IMG/VR virus record: IMGVR_UViG_3300030451_002260
Coordinates: 1 to 32,684 of that record
Strand: one strand, 5' to 3'
DNA from: a virus
Length of the DNA: 32,684 nucleotides
Below, in pieces: positions 7,683-16,374 of the stretch. Below the pieces are notes generated by a model. It was not told the DNA's origin. It saw only the letters and a program-made list of their open reading frames with translations, and searched no databases. Positions within the stretch are counted from its first letter, which is position 1. Each line of letters opens with the position of its first letter. Made by a program: the position numbers and the translations under genes.

Positions 7683-7719
7683 AAATGAATCCGTAAAATA
7701 AAAACATAAAGGGGGACTT

Positions 7720-7995
7720 GTGCATATAGACACAAAGAAAGGAAGCATTGAGGTTAATGACATAACCCACTCGGAAAGGCGTAAACTTTACAGGAAGGTT
7801 AAGTCTGTATTTGAATCTCAGGATACGGAAAAATTACATGACTTACAGGATGAGTTTGGAATCATTGCATTTGGTAGCGAAGAAAAATTTGCCGAAGCAT
7901 TAGGCGAATATTCGGCTGTAGAAGAAGATGAAATTCTCGTAAGTATTATTATGCAATACATGGGGATGCAAAAGGGAAATATGACTGGCGATTGA
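7720..7995 (+). CDS. Tail assembly chaperone, short form (gpG analogue)
   Basis: This 91-residue acidic protein starts with GTG just after GGGGGA; there is no upstream ATG. Place and size between tail tube and tape measure match the gpG-type chaperone that coats the tape measure during tail assembly and is absent from the virion. The sequence is helical (HSERRKLYRKVKSVF, EEKFAEALGEYSAVEEDEIL). The last codons contain a double slippery sequence at 7971-7980 that would let some ribosomes move to the -1 frame and make the longer form. The short form ends with NMTGD. Confidence 0.78.
   Translation: MHIDTKKGSIEVNDITHSERRKLYRKVKSVFESQDTEKLHDLQDEFGIIAFGSEEKFAEALGEYSAVEEDEILVSIIMQYMGMQKGNMTGD
7971..7980 (+). 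promoter_or_regulatory. Programmed -1 frameshift site (AAAGGGAAAT)
   Basis: In the reading frame of the upstream gene this reads A AAG GGA and G GGA AAT, two overlapping X_XXY_YYZ heptamers (AAAGGGA and GGGAAAT). A -1 slip at either joins the frame to the downstream ORF 15 bases before the zero-frame stop. Conserved frameshifting at this point in tail genes is well established for long-tailed phages. Confidence 0.85.
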
Positions 7996-8402
7996 GATTA
8001 TCTGTTTGGTGCTCCGTTCTCGGTACACCTGATTCCCCCTTCACGCTTCCATACGATGCTCAGTCGCCAAGTCTATCTAAGGTTTTAAAATTTGAAAGTG
8101 AAGAAGATGTTTTACAGGAAATTGAACGCCTTATTGATGAGGCTGAGCAAAACGGACACCCTGTGGCTCGTTCTTTATATCTTCAATGCCCCTTATTTGC
8201 TGATATCCGCACTTTTATTCATAAATGGCATATTGATATGGTTAATGACTATTGGGCGGTTAAAACGCTTAATATTCCACTAGCCACTTCTCTTGATAAA
8301 ATCAGCGTTTCGACCTTAGACTCAATGATGATAATTGAACAAGAATTAAATGATATACAAAAATATAGAACCCAAATAGCGAGACAGAAAAATGAGCAAT
8401 AA
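7980..8402 (+). CDS. Tail assembly chaperone, frameshift extension (gpGT analogue)
   Basis: This frame has no proper start: the TTG at 7992 is inside the overlap and lacks a useful site. It is instead entered by a -1 slip at 7971-7980, giving a fusion of 87 upstream codons with 140 codons here (about 227 residues). The junction reads TAT GAC TGG CGA, so YDWRL leads into LSVWCSVLGTPDSPFTLP, like the D-W-R segment at the start of gpT-type domains. The remainder is helical, with VARSLYLQCPLFADIRTFIH. The fusion should bind tape measure and tube protein during assembly. It overlaps the tape measure start by 11 bases. Confidence 0.82.
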   Translation, partial: YDWRLRLSVWCSVLGTPDSPFTLPYDAQSPSLSKVLKFESEEDVLQEIERLIDEAEQNGHPVARSLYLQCPLFADIRTFIHKWHIDMVNDYWAVKTLNIPLATSLDKISVSTLDSMMIIEQELNDIQKYRTQIARQKNEQ

Positions 8403-10773
8403 AAGATTACAAATTGATTTAGATGTTCGCGGTGCTAGAAAATCCAAAAAAGAAATACAGGGAGTAGATAGTGCTGTATCTAGATTGGGAAAATCTGCAC
8501 TTGTAACTGCGGGTGCTTTCTTTGGAGGTCGTGCATTACTTGATGGTTTCCGTTCTGCGATTAATCTTGCGGGTGAACAGCAAAGAGTCGAGGCACAGCT
8601 TAATCAGGTAATTAAGTCTACAGGCGGAGTTGCGGGAGTTACTGCAAAGCAAGTGAAAGAAATGGCTTCTGCGTTTCAACAAACTACAAGATTTGGGGAT
8701 GAAACAATTATCAATGCCTCAAACCTAATGCTTACATTTACTAAAATTGGAAAGGATGTATTTCCTCAAGCAATAGAATCTGTCTTGAATATGTCTCAAG
8801 CTATGGGACAAGACTTGCAACAGACTGTAATTCAGGTCGGAAAGGCTCTTAACGACCCCATTTTAGGCGTTACAGCTTTGAGGCGTGTTGGAATACAGCT
8901 TACCGATGAACAGACGAATATGATAAAATCCTTTATGGATGTGAATGATGTTGCATCTGCTCAGCAAATTATTCTTGGAGAACTAGAAACTCAGTTTGGC
9001 GGATTAGCAAAATCAGGACAAGACACTTCGGAGTTTGCACTTGCTCAAATGGGGAATGCGTTTGGTGATTTAGCGGAGAATATTGGAACAGCACTTACTC
9101 CCGCATTAAAGGTTGTAACTCAGGGAATGAAATCATTATCTGAATCAATGGGTGAAGTGATAACTGGTAGCCCTGTTGATAATCTAAGAGAACAGCAAGT
9201 AGAACTAAATGCACTTGCTAATGCCCTATCTAAAAATTTAGATAATGAGGAAATGAGGGAAGATTTAATAGGTAGAATAAACAATTTGTATCCGTCTTTT
9301 TTAAAAGGAATGAAGGCTGAAGAGTTAGGTGTAAAAGATATTACCGAAGCATTAGTAGAACATAATCAAAAGTTCCAAGAAAGAATAAACCTTGCGGTTG
9401 CCGAAACATTAGTAAAAGAAAAAATTGAAGCATCAACTGAGGCGTTTGAAAATCAAGTTCAAGCAAATTTAGACCTAGCCGATAAGATACAATTAGTATC
9501 CGAAAGAACAGGAGTTGCGGTAGACGTTAATCAATCATTTGAAGAGCAAATAAAAACCCAAAAGAAAGCATTAGAAGATATGACAGGACAGGCTACTGTA
9601 TCATCTACGGCTATGGACATAATGTCTAGTAGTTTTATGAGTGCGGGTTTTGGAGCGATGGATGCTCAATTATTAATTGATAACATGAACACCGCTTTAG
9701 AAAACACAAAAACAGCGGAAGATGAAGTTGGAAAAGCTGTTGATGAGGTAACGGAATTTAGAAATGAATTAAATGATGTTATGAATAGTAGCCTAACTAT
9801 TCAAGACGAGATAATAAGGGGTAATTCTGATGAGGAAGAGTCTACTTATAATCTAGCTAGAGCTTACGCAGAACTTCAGAATAACAAGAATGTCAAGAAG
9901 GTCATGGATGACATTGACATGGATGAGATGATAATTGATTTCGATGAAGAACAGTTGGCTGATGAAATGGCAATGCTTCAGGAAGATTTAAACAAGTTTG
10001 ATTTAGAGTTACCGCCACCACCACCGATTGATTTTGGAACTTCTGTAACTAACTTTTTAGAAGAACAGGCTCCCGCACTCGAGGCTGGGTATAACGAGTT
10101 TGTTAATTCCCTTGTAGATATTGAAATGACAGGGAAGGAAAGAAGAGAGCAAATGTTTATAGCTACCAGGAATATGTTTATTAGAACTACTGGTGAGATG
10201 TTAAAGGCTCATATTAAAAGTAAGATGTTAGAAGATAAAGTAAGCGAATCTTCAGCAACTAAACAATTAGCAATAAAAACTTTTACAAGTGCCAAGACTT
10301 TAGCAATAGAAAAAGCATCAGCTTTAAAATCAATGATAGTAACTAACACTTCAGCGATTGCGGGAGTAGTGGCTAATATGGCAAAGGCTACAGCTTCGGC
10401 AATAGCGGGATTAGGACCAACAGCATTGATTGGTGCTCCTTTAGTGATTGCGGGCATGGCTGCTCTGACCAACGCCTTGAAGAGTCAAGTGATGAATCGC
10501 AAGGCTTTTGCACAAGGCGGTATGGTTGAAGGAGTAGGGAACACCGATAAAGTACCCGCTGTATTAACTGCGGGAGAACTTGTTTTAAATTCAGCACAGC
10601 AAGACAGATTAGCCGATAATTTACAAGGTCAAGGTAGTGTATTTAATATTCATATTGAAGCACCGCTAGTAGATGAAACTATAGTAGAAACTATCATTCC
10701 AAAGATAAATGATGCTGTTGTCGAGGGCAGAGCGATACTGAGAAGCACAATAAGTCAATTTGACCGATTCTAG
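8392..10773 (+). CDS. Tail tape measure protein
   Basis: This 793-residue protein is the longest helical protein here. It has an N-terminal RLQIDLDVRGARKSKKEIQG, a hydrophobic patch at about residues 35-55 (LVTAGAFFGGRALLDG), and a conserved block around residues 95-190 (MLTFTKIGKDVFPQAIESVL, ALNDPILGVTALRRVGIQL) typical of tape measures. Long helical stretches follow, with a PPPPP run near residue 540, hydrophobic segments at about 635-695, and a C-terminus with GNTDKVPAVLTAGELVLNSA, a motif common at tape-measure ends. At about 0.15 nm per residue it would set a tail of roughly 120 nm. I see no lytic domain in it. Confidence 0.93.
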   Translation: MSNKRLQIDLDVRGARKSKKEIQGVDSAVSRLGKSALVTAGAFFGGRALLDGFRSAINLAGEQQRVEAQLNQVIKSTGGVAGVTAKQVKEMASAFQQTTRFGDETIINASNLMLTFTKIGKDVFPQAIESVLNMSQAMGQDLQQTVIQVGKALNDPILGVTALRRVGIQLTDEQTNMIKSFMDVNDVASAQQIILGELETQFGGLAKSGQDTSEFALAQMGNAFGDLAENIGTALTPALKVVTQGMKSLSESMGEVITGSPVDNLREQQVELNALANALSKNLDNEEMREDLIGRINNLYPSFLKGMKAEELGVKDITEALVEHNQKFQERINLAVAETLVKEKIEASTEAFENQVQANLDLADKIQLVSERTGVAVDVNQSFEEQIKTQKKALEDMTGQATVSSTAMDIMSSSFMSAGFGAMDAQLLIDNMNTALENTKTAEDEVGKAVDEVTEFRNELNDVMNSSLTIQDEIIRGNSDEEESTYNLARAYAELQNNKNVKKVMDDIDMDEMIIDFDEEQLADEMAMLQEDLNKFDLELPPPPPIDFGTSVTNFLEEQAPALEAGYNEFVNSLVDIEMTGKERREQMFIATRNMFIRTTGEMLKAHIKSKMLEDKVSESSATKQLAIKTFTSAKTLAIEKASALKSMIVTNTSAIAGVVANMAKATASAIAGLGPTALIGAPLVIAGMAALTNALKSQVMNRKAFAQGGMVEGVGNTDKVPAVLTAGELVLNSAQQDRLADNLQGQGSVFNIHIEAPLVDETIVETIIPKINDAVVEGRAILRSTISQFDRF

Positions 10774-10775
10774 TA

Positions 10776-13217
10776 ATGGCTCTTTCATCTGATAATTTAG
10801 AAAAGGTTGTAGAACACAAGGAAAACTGGTTATTTGAATTAGTAAGTAGTTATTCAGCTGAAGATTGGGAAGATGTAAGCGAGGATTGGGAATCTGAAGT
10901 TGATTTTTGGGAAGGTCGTAGAGAATCTGTTTACCTTGCTTATCAGGATTACCATGATGGAACCCGATTATATCATGGTGCAATAAAAAAACATATAACT
11001 ATATCCGAATCAATAGACCTTGAAAATCAAAAAGCGACAACATCAGGATTTACTTTGTCTATTGTTGATTTTGATTTATCAGGCGTTCCATTATCTCAAG
11101 AATTGTTTGGCGGGTTAAATTCGTATCAAAACCAAGAAGTAATAGTAAGTATCAGGGTTAGCAAAGAAACCATTGAAATAGGGCGTTTTAGGATGATGAA
11201 CATATCCTTTGATGGTCATACGATTTCTATTAGTTGCCAATCCGCTAGACCTTGGGATGATGTAATGATTCCACAGGACAGAGATTCTAGCGATGTTTTA
11301 ATACCTTTGGTTTATGGATTATTCAGGAAGAACGACACTCCAAGCGTAAATGCTGACGCAAGATATTATTCAAAAACTCAACCCTATCTACTAAGACCAA
11401 TTCCATTATCGCCAAATATCAATATAGACGACTTATCGAGTGGATTTGTGGGTTTAGAGGACGCCTTAACTCATTATTACATAGGCGGATATAATCCTAG
11501 TAAAATATCAGGAAGTCATAACGCTGATAATTATCAAATGAGTCTTTATAAATATGACTCAGGTCTAGATGCTTTCATTCAATTAGAAACAAATGGAGCT
11601 TTTCAAACCACTCTGAGCGGTAACTTAGAGATTCTTGATGCGATAGTCAATTCTAGAAACGTCTATTATTTGATGGATATGGATTATATTCTTAATCCAA
11701 AGCTTAGGCTAACGTCATCTTTTAAGACTAAACCATCAGGGGCAAGGAAGGTAGCGGGTGGCGGGACATTGCTCAATATAGGAAACGCAATTGATTTAGA
11801 ACAGGATTATTTGACAAGCACACCAACCTCAGAACCGCATGACACAAATCACGCCTTGCTTACTTTTACAGGCATCAGTCAAACAACATCATCGGCAAAT
11901 GAAACAGCTATTATTGAATTTACGCTTCCGCCTTTTGATGGTGAATTATTAACTAACCAAGTAAAATTCTCTATTTATTACACAGCGGGAGTATCTTTGG
12001 CAGACCCTACTATGACAAATACGGCTAATTTTAATGTTTCTTATAAATGGGATACATCTGCTCCGACTGGTGTGTCATCTTCGGGATACACTAGCTTAAT
12101 CTCAGGAAGCGATGCTGGTCAAGTTGGTGACGTAGAAGCGGAGTCAAGTACGTTTATTAATGATGTCGTTTTATCAGGAGCGACAGAGGATACTTTTGAG
12201 CAAACTGGAAGTCTAACGAAAGAACATAAACTCTATCTTAGATTTAATACATCCTCAAATGATTCAACTGGCTTAGCGGGATATACTGGTTTTTATAAAA
12301 TTAAAGACATCAGGTTTCAAATAAGCACAGGTTCAAGAATTAGTAAGCCTGAAAAAGTGCTTTATACTTCAATGAGAGGCGAACAATCTTCTGTCACTAC
12401 TGCGGACACATTATCAGGAGCGAGCAATGAGTCATTTAATGGTCCTGATGCTCACAGAGATTTATTAATGCGATTCACAAATATGTCAAATAGTACGCCT
12501 ATAGGTTTTACTGATTTACAAAGTTCTAGGGATACTAATGGTTGGGATTTGCAATACAATACACTTGAACAAGTTTCTTTAAAATCTGTTCTTGATTTAA
12601 TACAAAAAGAACACGCTTTTATATTTAGATATAAACAGGGAGACATATCAAAACCTCAATATATATTCGTAAAAGATTCTTATTCTTCAAGTGATTATAC
12701 TGTTTTATCTAAAGAGGATATTTCGAGACCTAATTTAAGCATTACACCATTTAGTAGCCTGACCACTAAATTGATAATTAATCACTTAAAACATCCCGCA
12801 AGAAATGATTTCATTAGAACAACTGAGTCTGAGGTTTCAGGCGTTAGAGATGATTTAAATATCGGGAGTCGCGAAAATATAAAGACCATTGACCTAGAGA
12901 CATTGATTCCAACATTTTCTAGTGTAAGCCCTTCCTACGTTGAGACTAGCGGAGTGACCTACACAGGGACTACACCAAATAAAAGTTATGCTGACTATTA
13001 CTTGAATCTATTCGGTGAACCTAAATTACTCATAGATTTTCTTCTAGTTAATCCTAGATATAACGATTTAGAGGTTGGTGATGTTCTTCAGTTTGATAAT
13101 TCAAATATGTTCCCTAAAAAACCTTTCGGACTATCAAGTTGGTCAGGAATTAATTTTATGATTACAGACACAAGAAAAAAGCTAGGCTCGATTAAAATTT
13201 CAGCGAGGCAGATATGA
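10776..13217 (+). CDS. Tail-tip/baseplate hub-like structural protein
   Basis: This 813-residue protein follows the tape measure directly and is the largest in the genome. It begins with an acidic tryptophan-rich segment (SYSAEDWEDVSEDWESEVD) and continues as a mostly beta protein. Segments such as DSSDVLIPLVYGLFRKND and, near the end, NPRYNDLEVGDVLQFD plus ITDTRKKLGSIKISARQI resemble tail-hub proteins that close the tube and carry fibres. I find no peptidase, lysozyme or collagen-like motif. In long-tailed phages the gene after the tape measure is usually Dit or hub; hub is preferred because of size. The exact family is not recognised. Confidence 0.6.
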   Translation: MALSSDNLEKVVEHKENWLFELVSSYSAEDWEDVSEDWESEVDFWEGRRESVYLAYQDYHDGTRLYHGAIKKHITISESIDLENQKATTSGFTLSIVDFDLSGVPLSQELFGGLNSYQNQEVIVSIRVSKETIEIGRFRMMNISFDGHTISISCQSARPWDDVMIPQDRDSSDVLIPLVYGLFRKNDTPSVNADARYYSKTQPYLLRPIPLSPNINIDDLSSGFVGLEDALTHYYIGGYNPSKISGSHNADNYQMSLYKYDSGLDAFIQLETNGAFQTTLSGNLEILDAIVNSRNVYYLMDMDYILNPKLRLTSSFKTKPSGARKVAGGGTLLNIGNAIDLEQDYLTSTPTSEPHDTNHALLTFTGISQTTSSANETAIIEFTLPPFDGELLTNQVKFSIYYTAGVSLADPTMTNTANFNVSYKWDTSAPTGVSSSGYTSLISGSDAGQVGDVEAESSTFINDVVLSGATEDTFEQTGSLTKEHKLYLRFNTSSNDSTGLAGYTGFYKIKDIRFQISTGSRISKPEKVLYTSMRGEQSSVTTADTLSGASNESFNGPDAHRDLLMRFTNMSNSTPIGFTDLQSSRDTNGWDLQYNTLEQVSLKSVLDLIQKEHAFIFRYKQGDISKPQYIFVKDSYSSSDYTVLSKEDISRPNLSITPFSSLTTKLIINHLKHPARNDFIRTTESEVSGVRDDLNIGSRENIKTIDLETLIPTFSSVSPSYVETSGVTYTGTTPNKSYADYYLNLFGEPKLLIDFLLVNPRYNDLEVGDVLQFDNSNMFPKKPFGLSSWSGINFMITDTRKKLGSIKISARQI

Positions 13218-14341
13218 GTTACGGAAGAGTAGATAAAATAAAGATATATCAAGATTTAATAAAGTTTGGGTTAGCTGTTGATTGGCTAGACCCCGCAGAC
13301 ATAGTTGCTCACAAACAAACATTAACAAATTTTACATTTCAGACATCTACAAATACACCATCATTTAGTAATAACAATAAACTGGATTTCTTTGATGGTA
13401 AACCAACTAATGTTACCGAGGCTTTGGCAAGTAATAAGCAATGGGGAATTAGAATAAATACAAAAATGACAACTAATGCCCTAGCTGAAACAAGCTATCT
13501 TGCATTATTAAACCATAATTTTAGAGATGCGGGAGTCAGGATTCGGGCATACGTAAATGATGACCAATTCAATTCATCAGGAACCGCATTTTCTGTAAAC
13601 AAAATAGTTGAGACTGATGCTACTGTTTACGGTTCAGGAGTTATTACAGCCGATGCTATAGCGGGAGACCATTACTTAGGATATAATGATTCAAGTGGTG
13701 CGGGTTACCAAAATGGTTGGACTATCATAGAATACCCTACTCCTACGACTGATAATCAATACTTGTTTATATTTTTTACTCCTGATGGGGGATATAATGC
13801 CAACTTCGATGACGTTGTGAAACTGGGAAGTATAGTTTGGGGAGAATCTTTTTCATTCCCTCGCTCTGTAGATATGAAGATGAGTCACAGAATTGATTAC
13901 ACCGAAGGATTAATAAAGCATCGTTCTGTGGCGGGTAACGACTATATAACTGCATCTCATTATGGAAGCCCAACTTGGGTTTCAGGTTTGCCTTGGCAAA
14001 ACACAGCAACATCAGGAGCGGAAGGATATTCCTTTCAGCAAAGATTCGGAAGGAGAAGTTATAAATTCAATATGTCCTACGTTGATGAACAGGAATTGTA
14101 TTCTGAAGATTCGGTCAGCCCTGTTACCAGTAGTTGGTTTGATACAGAGACATTTCACCAAATGTTCTACAACAGGACTCTTGGTGGCTCTATTCCTTTT
14201 ATTATGAACACACAAGCGGATAACTCAAATCCACCTGAAGATGCTTTTGGATATTATCGTTTATCTAAAAATATTCTAGATGCAAAGCAAGTTGCTCATC
14301 GAACTTATAATTTAAGTTTTGACATAGAAGAAACATTCTAG
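13214..14341 (+). CDS. Minor tail/tail-tip protein
   Basis: This 375-residue protein starts on an ATGA overlap with the hub-like gene and is the last gene of the rightward virion block. It is beta-rich, aromatic and Asn/Ser-rich, with no membrane segment or catalytic motif. The C-terminal third (SFQQRFGRRSYKFNMSYVDE, then ETFHQMFYNRTLGGSIPFI, then YRLSKNILDAKQVAHRTYNL) reads like a virion domain found in marine phage minor tail proteins, as I recall. It probably belongs to the tail tip. The structured region after its stop would lie in the 3' end of the long structural transcript. Confidence 0.6.
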   Translation: MSYGRVDKIKIYQDLIKFGLAVDWLDPADIVAHKQTLTNFTFQTSTNTPSFSNNNKLDFFDGKPTNVTEALASNKQWGIRINTKMTTNALAETSYLALLNHNFRDAGVRIRAYVNDDQFNSSGTAFSVNKIVETDATVYGSGVITADAIAGDHYLGYNDSSGAGYQNGWTIIEYPTPTTDNQYLFIFFTPDGGYNANFDDVVKLGSIVWGESFSFPRSVDMKMSHRIDYTEGLIKHRSVAGNDYITASHYGSPTWVSGLPWQNTATSGAEGYSFQQRFGRRSYKFNMSYVDEQELYSEDSVSPVTSSWFDTETFHQMFYNRTLGGSIPFIMNTQADNSNPPEDAFGYYRLSKNILDAKQVAHRTYNLSFDIEETF

Positions 14342-14349
14342 GAAGGAGA

Positions 14350-14450
14350 GGGAAGGCATAGTCAAGATGCGGAGTTCTATCGCTTTGACTATAACATAGT
14401 CGCCTTCCCCCTATGGAGCAAATGCTAGGTGTCTAAAAGTTCAGCATAGG
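14350..14450 (+). ncRNA. Structured RNA element at convergent gene ends
   Basis: Between the last tail gene and the leftward HTH gene lie about 150 non-coding bases packed with complementary segments. An 8-bp outer stem (GGGAAGGC 14350-14357 with GCCTTCCC 14402-14409) runs directly into ATAGTCAA (14358-14365) pairing with TTGACTAT (14385-14392). GACTAT (14387-14392) can instead pair with the following ATAGTC (14396-14401) through a 3-base loop, so two inner hairpins exclude each other. A second stem, CCTATG (14410-14415) with CATAGG (14445-14450), abuts the first. There is no U-run after it, so it is not a standard intrinsic terminator. A small RNA, an mRNA 3'-end stabiliser or a two-way stop are possible. 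Confidence 0.5.
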
Positions 14451-14490
14451 AAAGTAACTAACAAAAAAAACCATGCTGATAAAACCCACC

Positions 14491-14727
14491 TTAGATTTGC
14501 GAGTTTGTAGTCGCGTTATTACTAGATAGTAATTCATTGTAATTTCTAGCTACAGATAAAAACGTCATCAACTTATCCCACTTATCATCTGATAATTTTC
14601 TTTGACCACTTAATACAAGACTCATCATTGAAGTGCTTATACCTAGATGTTTAGCTATGAAAGATTGCTTAACACCTGAGTCAATAATTTGACGTTTAAC
14701 TATTTCAAGCATATTTGAGTTCTGCAT
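14491..14727 (-). CDS. Cro/XRE-type helix-turn-helix protein, likely repressor
   Basis: This 78-residue DNA-binding protein is encoded last in the leftward operon. Residues 18-60 hold the helix-turn-helix: KQSFIAKHLGIS as the first two helices and TSMMSLVLSGQRKLSDDKWD as recognition helix and turn, the classic XRE/Cro pattern with L-S-G-x-R. There is no dimerisation or peptidase domain like that of CI. The start overlaps the upstream gene by 23 bases; ATG 14712 is an alternative without a site. An autoregulator of this operon, acting on palindromes near 17378 and 17480, is inferred. No integrase or CI partner is present. Confidence 0.8.
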   Translation of the reverse strand: MQNSNMLEIVKRQIIDSGVKQSFIAKHLGISTSMMSLVLSGQRKLSDDKWDKLMTFLSVARNYNELLSSNNATTNSQI

Positions 14728-15424
14728 TTTCAGGTTTGTCCCATTCTGCGATTATACATTTCGAAGCAAGAAAATTTAAAAAATGACTCTCATCTTCAAA
14801 TGGTAGTTTAGAGTTTCTATGGAATTTATGCAAACGATTATTTACAGATTCCATGTACTCAACGTTGTTTCTTACATCTTCATCAAATGTTCTAGACTTA
14901 AACATCCTAACTATTTCAGATGCATTTCCTGATACCTTGTTTTCATCAACGATAACATTCCATCTGACATTTGAATTTCTGTCTACGTTAAAATAGCCAT
15001 TGTAGATTGGTTTACATCTTTGGGCTACCGAACTATGGCTTGAGACATAAAACTCCGCTATGCCCCTGATATCCCGCTTAATTAAGCCATCCTTATCCCA
15101 CTTCTCGATTGAAAATTCAAAGTTTTCAGCTTTATAATGAGTCGGTACTCCTTCTAGGGTTCGGATGTACTTTAAGGTTTTCATTGACACTTTCCAAACT
15201 TCGCCTAATACCTTATACTCATCTGTTCCTGTTTGATTGTAAAAGTCTTGAAGTATGGCAACTGGTACGTCTCGCTTATGTAAGATGTATGGAAACCAAC
15301 CATTGTTAAACATATAATGATTGTCTAGATAGGTTCTGCCTATGTACTCAGAGTTTCTGAGTAGAAAGTTGTTCTTTCCGCCTACCTTCAAAGTTCCATA
15401 CACAAATATGTATTTACTTTTCAT
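14705..15424 (-). CDS. Gamma-glutamylcyclotransferase-like (AIG2/GGCT) protein
   Basis: This 239-residue protein has an N-terminal GGCT-fold domain. FVYGTLK (7-13) is the family's substrate-binding loop, and LGEVWKV (73-79) with TLEGVPTHY (89-97) gives the expected catalytic glutamate, Glu91. Family members release 5-oxoproline from gamma-glutamyl amines or peptides. Residues from about 115 onward form an extra basic domain I do not recognise (VAQRCKPIYNGYFNVDRNSN, DEDVRNNVEYMESVNNRL); typical members stop near 120-150 residues. AAAGGAT lies 8 bases upstream of the ATG. It follows the glutamine amidotransferase by 4 bases, and Iyer and colleagues noted AIG2-type cyclotransferases beside amidoligases in prokaryotes and phages. 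Confidence 0.82.
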   Translation of the reverse strand: MKSKYIFVYGTLKVGGKNNFLLRNSEYIGRTYLDNHYMFNNGWFPYILHKRDVPVAILQDFYNQTGTDEYKVLGEVWKVSMKTLKYIRTLEGVPTHYKAENFEFSIEKWDKDGLIKRDIRGIAEFYVSSHSSVAQRCKPIYNGYFNVDRNSNVRWNVIVDENKVSGNASEIVRMFKSRTFDEDVRNNVEYMESVNNRLHKFHRNSKLPFEDESHFLNFLASKCIIAEWDKPENAELKYA

Positions 15425-15428
15425 CTTA

Positions 15429-16373
15429 TTATCCTTTTATCTTTTTAATAGTTGAGCCATCTGATGCCTTGAACATCTCTAGCTGGTCGCGATAGCTGAA
15501 TCGAGGAACAAAGTTATCTACTGTCTCTTCATAGTTTCGGTCAAATGTGAAACGCTTGGTAGGAGTAAACCGAGGATTCCTCACTTTCCTCTGATACGCT
15601 CCTATCTTGTGATTGTATATTCTGTTTGAATACTTAGGTTGTAGAATCTTGACACTTGATACTTTGTACTTCAATGTCCGCGTATCTATGCGAACCAATG
15701 TATTTGCCTTGATTGGTACTTCCTTCAATCCTGATATCCCTGACTTGCGAACTGTGTTTACTGTACTTCCATAAATAAAAGCGTCATATTCGCGGGAATA
15801 ATAGCATTCAAGCGGATTATTGCCCTTGTAGAGATATACAATATTTGGGTTCTTAGTATCAGCCCAAACCATCGAAACTCTACCTCTAACTTTTGGTAGC
15901 CTATTGACTACAAAGTCTTTGATATCTTTAGCTGTAGCAAACAATCTAAACAGTACCTCACTATCCACTTGAGCAAAACGCTTCATCTTGAATTGCTTGA
16001 ATAGACTCTTGTGATTCTGTACCGAACCATTATGAGTTCCGATAACTGACCGCGTTCTGATTGGATGATTATTAGCATTGTTATGCCTACTTCCTAAAGT
16101 TCCAAACCTAGTATGTCCCATGATTATACTTGTCGTTCCATCTACTAGGTCTAAGGCTGAAACAGTATCTTCAGAGTTCACAAAATCGGTTGCGGGATTT
16201 GGTGCTTTATGAATCAGGAACTCGCTTGATGAATCTATGATTGCAAATCCAGTTGCATGATTCCCGCGTTTCTCTGCCTCAATTAACATATCCCGAAACC
16301 CTTTGGTGATTAGGGCGGTTTGATGTTCCGCCCTATCTTTTTGTTTTAGTATTACACCTGCTAATCCGCACAT
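15429..16373 (-). CDS. Class II glutamine amidotransferase (Ntn-type)
   Basis: I start this 314-residue protein at ATG 16373, so that Met removal exposes Cys2 (MCGLAGVI), the N-terminal nucleophile of class II glutaminases. A GTG nine bases upstream would bury the Cys. GGAGG lies in the upstream gene's last codons. RGNHATGF (36-43), GHTRFGT (86-92), NNHP (101-104), GTHNGSV (112-118) and QVDSE (135-139) are glutamine-site and oxyanion-hole elements. It should hydrolyse glutamine and pass ammonia to an acceptor. The C-terminal 140 residues contain no synthetase domain of GlmS, PurF or AsnB type, so the adjoining amidoligase is the natural partner. Confidence 0.9.
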   Translation of the reverse strand: MCGLAGVILKQKDRAEHQTALITKGFRDMLIEAEKRGNHATGFAIIDSSSEFLIHKAPNPATDFVNSEDTVSALDLVDGTTSIIMGHTRFGTLGSRHNNANNHPIRTRSVIGTHNGSVQNHKSLFKQFKMKRFAQVDSEVLFRLFATAKDIKDFVVNRLPKVRGRVSMVWADTKNPNIVYLYKGNNPLECYYSREYDAFIYGSTVNTVRKSGISGLKEVPIKANTLVRIDTRTLKYKVSSVKILQPKYSNRIYNHKIGAYQRKVRNPRFTPTKRFTFDRNYEETVDNFVPRFSYRDQLEMFKASDGSTIKKIKG

Positions 16374-16374
16374 C

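Noticed and set aside
7992-8402. Independent gene starting at TTG 7992
   Set aside because: The frame is better explained as the -1 extension of the upstream chaperone: slippery sites are present, the D-W-R residues lie before the TTG, and the TTG has no useful site.
14350-14409. tRNA
   Set aside because: The 7-8 bp closing stem resembles an acceptor stem, but the element is only 60 bases, with no anticodon arm or T-loop.
14461-14500. Intrinsic terminator of the leftward operon using the A8 run (T8 on the minus strand)
   Set aside because: The only complementary segments (TCAGCAT and ATGCTGA) flank the run, so it would lie in the loop rather than after the stem.
14491-14727. CI-like lysogeny repressor
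   Set aside because: At 78 residues it has only the HTH and no dimerisation or LexA-like domain, and no integrase or attachment site was found anywhere.
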